This document shows, piece after piece, positions 5,671 to 8,016 of a stretch of 8,016 nucleotides of DNA. The stretch is taken from positions 1 to 8,016 of the forward strand of contig CABUUE010000065.1 of NCBI GenBank assembly GCA_902494685.1, in the 5' to 3' direction. Numbering within the stretch: the first letter of the stretch is position 1; each line of letters opens with the position of its first letter. The position numbers were made by a program, and so were the translations under genes. This DNA comes from an uncultured Collinsella sp. (lineage in GTDB: Bacteria > Actinomycetota > Coriobacteriia > Coriobacteriales > Coriobacteriaceae). The notes under the pieces are model-generated. The model saw nothing but the letters and a program-made list of their open reading frames with translations, was not told the DNA's origin and ran no database searches.

Positions 5671-6708
5671 ATGGGTAAGTACATCGTTAAACGTGTGCTT
5701 CAGTTCATCCCGGTGTTTTTGGGCGTTACGCTGATTCTGTTCGCCCTCCAGAATATCGTGCCGGGAGATCCGATCAAGCTGATCGGTGGAGACAAGGCTC
5801 TGTCCCCCGAGGTGGAGCTTCAGCTTCGCGTCCGCTATCACCTGGTCCAGTCGGACGAGGACGGCAACGCGATCCTTGACGAGAACGGCGATCCCGTTCA
5901 AACGTCGCTCGTGGACCGTTACTTGTATTACATGAACGGCCTGCTTCATGGCGATCTGGGCAATTCGTATCAGCGCAAGCTGCCGGTTACGGATATCTTT
6001 GCCCAGAAGTATCCGTATACGATCAAACTTGCCGCGTGCGCCATCGTGCTCGAGGCAATCATGGGTATCGGTGCGGGTATCATTTCGGCGGTAAAGCGTT
6101 ATTCCTTCTGGGATATTTTGGTAACGCTCACCACGTCGATCCTCGTTGCGGTCCCGGCCTTCTGGCTCGGTATGTTGCTGCAGCTGTTCTTTGGCGTCAT
6201 CCTCAAGGACGCCACGGGCGGTGCAATCTCCATGCCGATCTCGGGTGCCGGCGGTTCCAGCTCTCAGTATCAGGATTGGATGCACTATGTGCTTCCGACC
6301 ATTACGCTGGCTTCGGTTTCGACCGCTTACGCCGCCCGCATTATGCGCTCGCAGCTGCTTGACGTCATGAACCAGGATTACATCCGTACGGCAAAGGCCA
6401 AGGGTCTCTCCAATCGCGCGATCATCGTCAAGCATGCGCTTAAGAATGCACTCATCCCCGTCGTTACCTATATTGGTGTCGACTTTGGCGGCATGCTTTC
6501 GGGCGCCATCCTGACCGAGACGGTCTTTAACTGGCCCGGTATCGGCTATGAGGTCTATCGCGCCATTAGCATGCGTGACTGGCCCATCGTTATGGGCGGC
6601 GTTACGCTCATCGTTGTCGTCGTCATGGTGATCAACCTGCTCGTCGACATTAGCTATGCATTCCTCGACCCGCGCATCCGCCTTGGCGGTCCGTCGGATA
6701 AGGCCTAA
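5671..6708 (+). CDS. oppB: Peptide ABC transporter permease OppB
   Basis: Integral membrane subunit forming the import pore with OppC. It has 345 residues, longer than the roughly 306 of E. coli OppB. The N-terminus is typical (MGKYIVKRVLQFIPVFLGVT, first helix about 9-29), followed by NIVPGDPI (28-35) and GLLHGDLGNSY (90-100). Further hydrophobic segments lie near 117-141, 149-178, 207-225, 262-288 and 308-331, giving the usual six. The EAA-type cytoplasmic loop that docks on the ATPase is DYIRTAKAKGLSNRAIIVKH (236-255). WPGIG (288-292) and DPRIRLG (333-339) are also typical. Extra length comes partly from an acidic insertion at about 60-80 in the first external region. It lies 156 bases after oppA and 14 before oppC, so it is probably transcribed with both. 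Confidence 0.95.
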   Translation: MGKYIVKRVLQFIPVFLGVTLILFALQNIVPGDPIKLIGGDKALSPEVELQLRVRYHLVQSDEDGNAILDENGDPVQTSLVDRYLYYMNGLLHGDLGNSYQRKLPVTDIFAQKYPYTIKLAACAIVLEAIMGIGAGIISAVKRYSFWDILVTLTTSILVAVPAFWLGMLLQLFFGVILKDATGGAISMPISGAGGSSSQYQDWMHYVLPTITLASVSTAYAARIMRSQLLDVMNQDYIRTAKAKGLSNRAIIVKHALKNALIPVVTYIGVDFGGMLSGAILTETVFNWPGIGYEVYRAISMRDWPIVMGGVTLIVVVVMVINLLVDISYAFLDPRIRLGGPSDKA

Positions 6709-6722
6709 GGGAGGTACGTCTC

Positions 6723-7658
6723 ATGCAGGAAACTGATTCTCAGTCTCAGGAGCAGGCTACCGCCACCAAGGCCGCATCTGCTCCCGCGAAGTCCCGCACG
6801 CTGTGGGGCGACGCTTTTAAGCGTCTTCGTAAGAACAAACTCGCCGTTATCGGTGTCTGTTGGATCATCATCGTCGTTGTGGTTGCCCTGACCGCAGATC
6901 TGTGGGCTAAGCCCTGGCTCGGTTCTCCGACGGCTTCCGACTCGACCACCATGGCCGAGACGTCGCTGCTGGCTCCGTGTACAGAGCACCCGTTTGGCAC
7001 CGACGCCCTTGGTCGTGACATTCTCGTCCGCGTTATCTACGGTGCGCGCGTTTCGCTGTCTGTCGGAATTATGGCCACCGCGATTTCCACGCTGATCGGT
7101 CTGGTCATGGGTGCTCTGGCCGGTTTCTACGGCGGCATCTGGGATACGATCATCATGCGCTGTGCGGACATCTTCCTGGCGTTCCCGTACGTGCTGTTCG
7201 TTGTCGCCATGATCGCCGTTATCGGCCGCGGTCTTCAGAACGTCTTTATCGCCATCGGTATTCTCGGCTGGCCTTCGATTGCGCGCGTCTTCCGCTCTGC
7301 GATCTTGACCGTCAAGGAAAACGACTATGTTGATGCTGCGCGCGCGATGGGTGCATCTGATGCTCGTATCGTCGTGCGTCACATCTTCCCGAACTCCGTC
7401 GCCTCCATCGTGGTCTACGCGACCATGAACATTGGTGGCGCCATCCTGACCGAGTCTGCTCTGTCCTTCCTCGGCATGGGCGTTATTCCGCCTACGCCTT
7501 CGTGGGGCTCCATGATTCAGGACGGTCAGCAGTATCTTCTGACCGCTCCCTGGATGATGATCATGCCCGGTCTGGCAATTCTCTCGACGGTGCTCGCCTT
7601 CACCCTGCTGGGTGACGGTTTGCGCGACGCCCTCGACGTCAAGATGAAGGACGCATAA
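6723..7658 (+). CDS. oppC: Peptide ABC transporter permease OppC
   Basis: Second pore subunit, 311 residues, close to the usual family length. A hydrophilic Gln/Ser/Ala-rich tail (1-25) leads into FKRLRKNKLAVIG (32-44), the OppC N-terminal domain signature, and a first helix at about 41-59. HPFGTDALGRDIL (89-101) and YGARVSL (106-112) mark the start of the transport domain. Helices follow near 113-135, 144-168, 173-190, 225-248 and 278-298. The EAA loop is DYVDAARAMGASDARIVVRH (201-220), and ESALSFLGMGV (244-254) and PSWGSMI (259-265) are conserved near the end. The ribosome binding site AAGGGAGG ends 8 bases before the ATG and overlaps the oppB stop. oppD starts 2 bases after its stop, so expression is surely linked. 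Confidence 0.96.
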   Translation: MQETDSQSQEQATATKAASAPAKSRTLWGDAFKRLRKNKLAVIGVCWIIIVVVVALTADLWAKPWLGSPTASDSTTMAETSLLAPCTEHPFGTDALGRDILVRVIYGARVSLSVGIMATAISTLIGLVMGALAGFYGGIWDTIIMRCADIFLAFPYVLFVVAMIAVIGRGLQNVFIAIGILGWPSIARVFRSAILTVKENDYVDAARAMGASDARIVVRHIFPNSVASIVVYATMNIGGAILTESALSFLGMGVIPPTPSWGSMIQDGQQYLLTAPWMMIMPGLAILSTVLAFTLLGDGLRDALDVKMKDA

Positions 7659-7660
7659 GG

Positions 7661-8016
7661 ATGAAGAAGAACAAGAACTATGTGGACCTGAAGGACCAGC
7701 CGGTTCCCGAGGGCCAGCATCTGCTCGAGGTCGATGACCTTAAGATGTATTTCCATACCGAGGACGGCGTCGTTCGCGCTGTCGACGGTGTGTCCTACAC
7801 GCTCGATCGCGGCGAGACCCTGGGTGTCGTCGGTGAGTCCGGCTCCGGTAAGTCCGTGACCGCCATGACCATCATGGGCCTCATCTCGATGCCTCCGGGA
7901 AAGATTGAGGGCGGCGACGTTCGCTATCGCGGTCGTTCTATCCTCGAAATGACCGAGGAAGAGATGCAGCACATTCGCGGTAACGATATCGCGATGATCT
8001 TCCAGGATCCTATGAC
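7661..8016 (+). CDS. oppD: Peptide ABC transporter ATP-binding protein OppD, N-terminal part
   Basis: Cytoplasmic ATPase that powers the OppBC pore. 118 residues are visible; the gene is cut by the window edge (OppD proteins are usually about 320-350 residues). After a lysine-rich start (MKKNKNYVDLKD), LLEVDDLKMYF (21-31) and GVVRAVDGVSYTL (36-48) are the usual first strands. Walker A is GESGSGKS (58-65, Lys64 and Ser65), and the Q-loop glutamine is Gln115 in IFQDPM. The MPPGKIEGG region (77-85) fits the peptide/nickel ATPase subfamily. ABC signature, Walker B and the C-terminal oligopeptide-transporter domain lie beyond the window, so OppD rather than OppF is judged from position and N-terminal flavour. 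ATG 7661 is 2 bases after the oppC stop; GAAGGA (7646-7651) is a plausible ribosome binding site. Confidence 0.93.
   Translation, partial: MKKNKNYVDLKDQPVPEGQHLLEVDDLKMYFHTEDGVVRAVDGVSYTLDRGETLGVVGESGSGKSVTAMTIMGLISMPPGKIEGGDVRYRGRSILEMTEEEMQHIRGNDIAMIFQDPM

Noticed and set aside
5647..7382. Antisense open frames over oppB and oppC (262 and 225 residues)
   Set aside because: Both lack recognisable domains and lie opposite well-supported membrane proteins. They are charged, His/Arg/Asp-rich sequences typical of antisense reading of hydrophobic codons.
1..8016. Mobile elements, CRISPR, tRNA/rRNA, toxin-antitoxin or phage genes
   Set aside because: No repeat arrays, transposase or integrase motifs, or cloverleaf-like sequences were seen. 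Coding density and codon use are uniform, and the genes are ordinary core functions.

Overview
The window carries two metabolic/transport gene clusters on the plus strand, with no mobile element, CRISPR array, rRNA or tRNA recognised. Codon use is strongly biased to C- or G-ending codons (GCC, AAG, CTC, GAC), and the first cluster keeps the pgk-tpiA-secG order known from Actinobacteria. Together with a Tat-type lipoprotein signal on the binding protein, this suggests a moderately GC-rich actinobacterium, most likely of the Coriobacteriia (Collinsella-like). That placement is an inference from gene order and protein flavour, not from a search.

Region 1 (1-3192) is a glycolytic operon: the 3' two thirds of pgk, then tpiA overlapping it by 8 bases, then gpmI 5 bases further on, closed by a small hairpin and a strong intrinsic terminator. 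The three enzymes cover triose-phosphate interconversion, the ATP-forming 1,3-bisphosphoglycerate step and the 3-phosphoglycerate to 2-phosphoglycerate step. A gap gene is expected just upstream of the window.

Region 2 (3193-3600) is a single-gene unit for secG, a small subunit of the SecYEG protein-export channel. It has its own candidate extended -10 promoter and its own intrinsic terminator. Its place after tpiA/gpmI is conserved synteny rather than shared function.

Region 3 (3601-8016) is an oligopeptide/dipeptide-type ABC importer in the order oppA (binding lipoprotein), oppB and oppC (permeases), oppD (ATPase, cut by the window end). The oppA leader of about 130 bases can fold into two consecutive long stem-loops without a terminator U-tract. 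The 156-base oppA-oppB gap holds two further long hairpins and a small one over the oppB ribosome binding site, which suggests uneven expression of binding protein and permease. oppB, oppC and oppD are tightly packed with 14-base and 2-base gaps.

All the proteins belong to known families. The parts least explained by standard annotation are the structured oppA leader, the folded oppA-oppB junction, the acidic insertion in OppB and the cysteine-rich Tat-type OppA.
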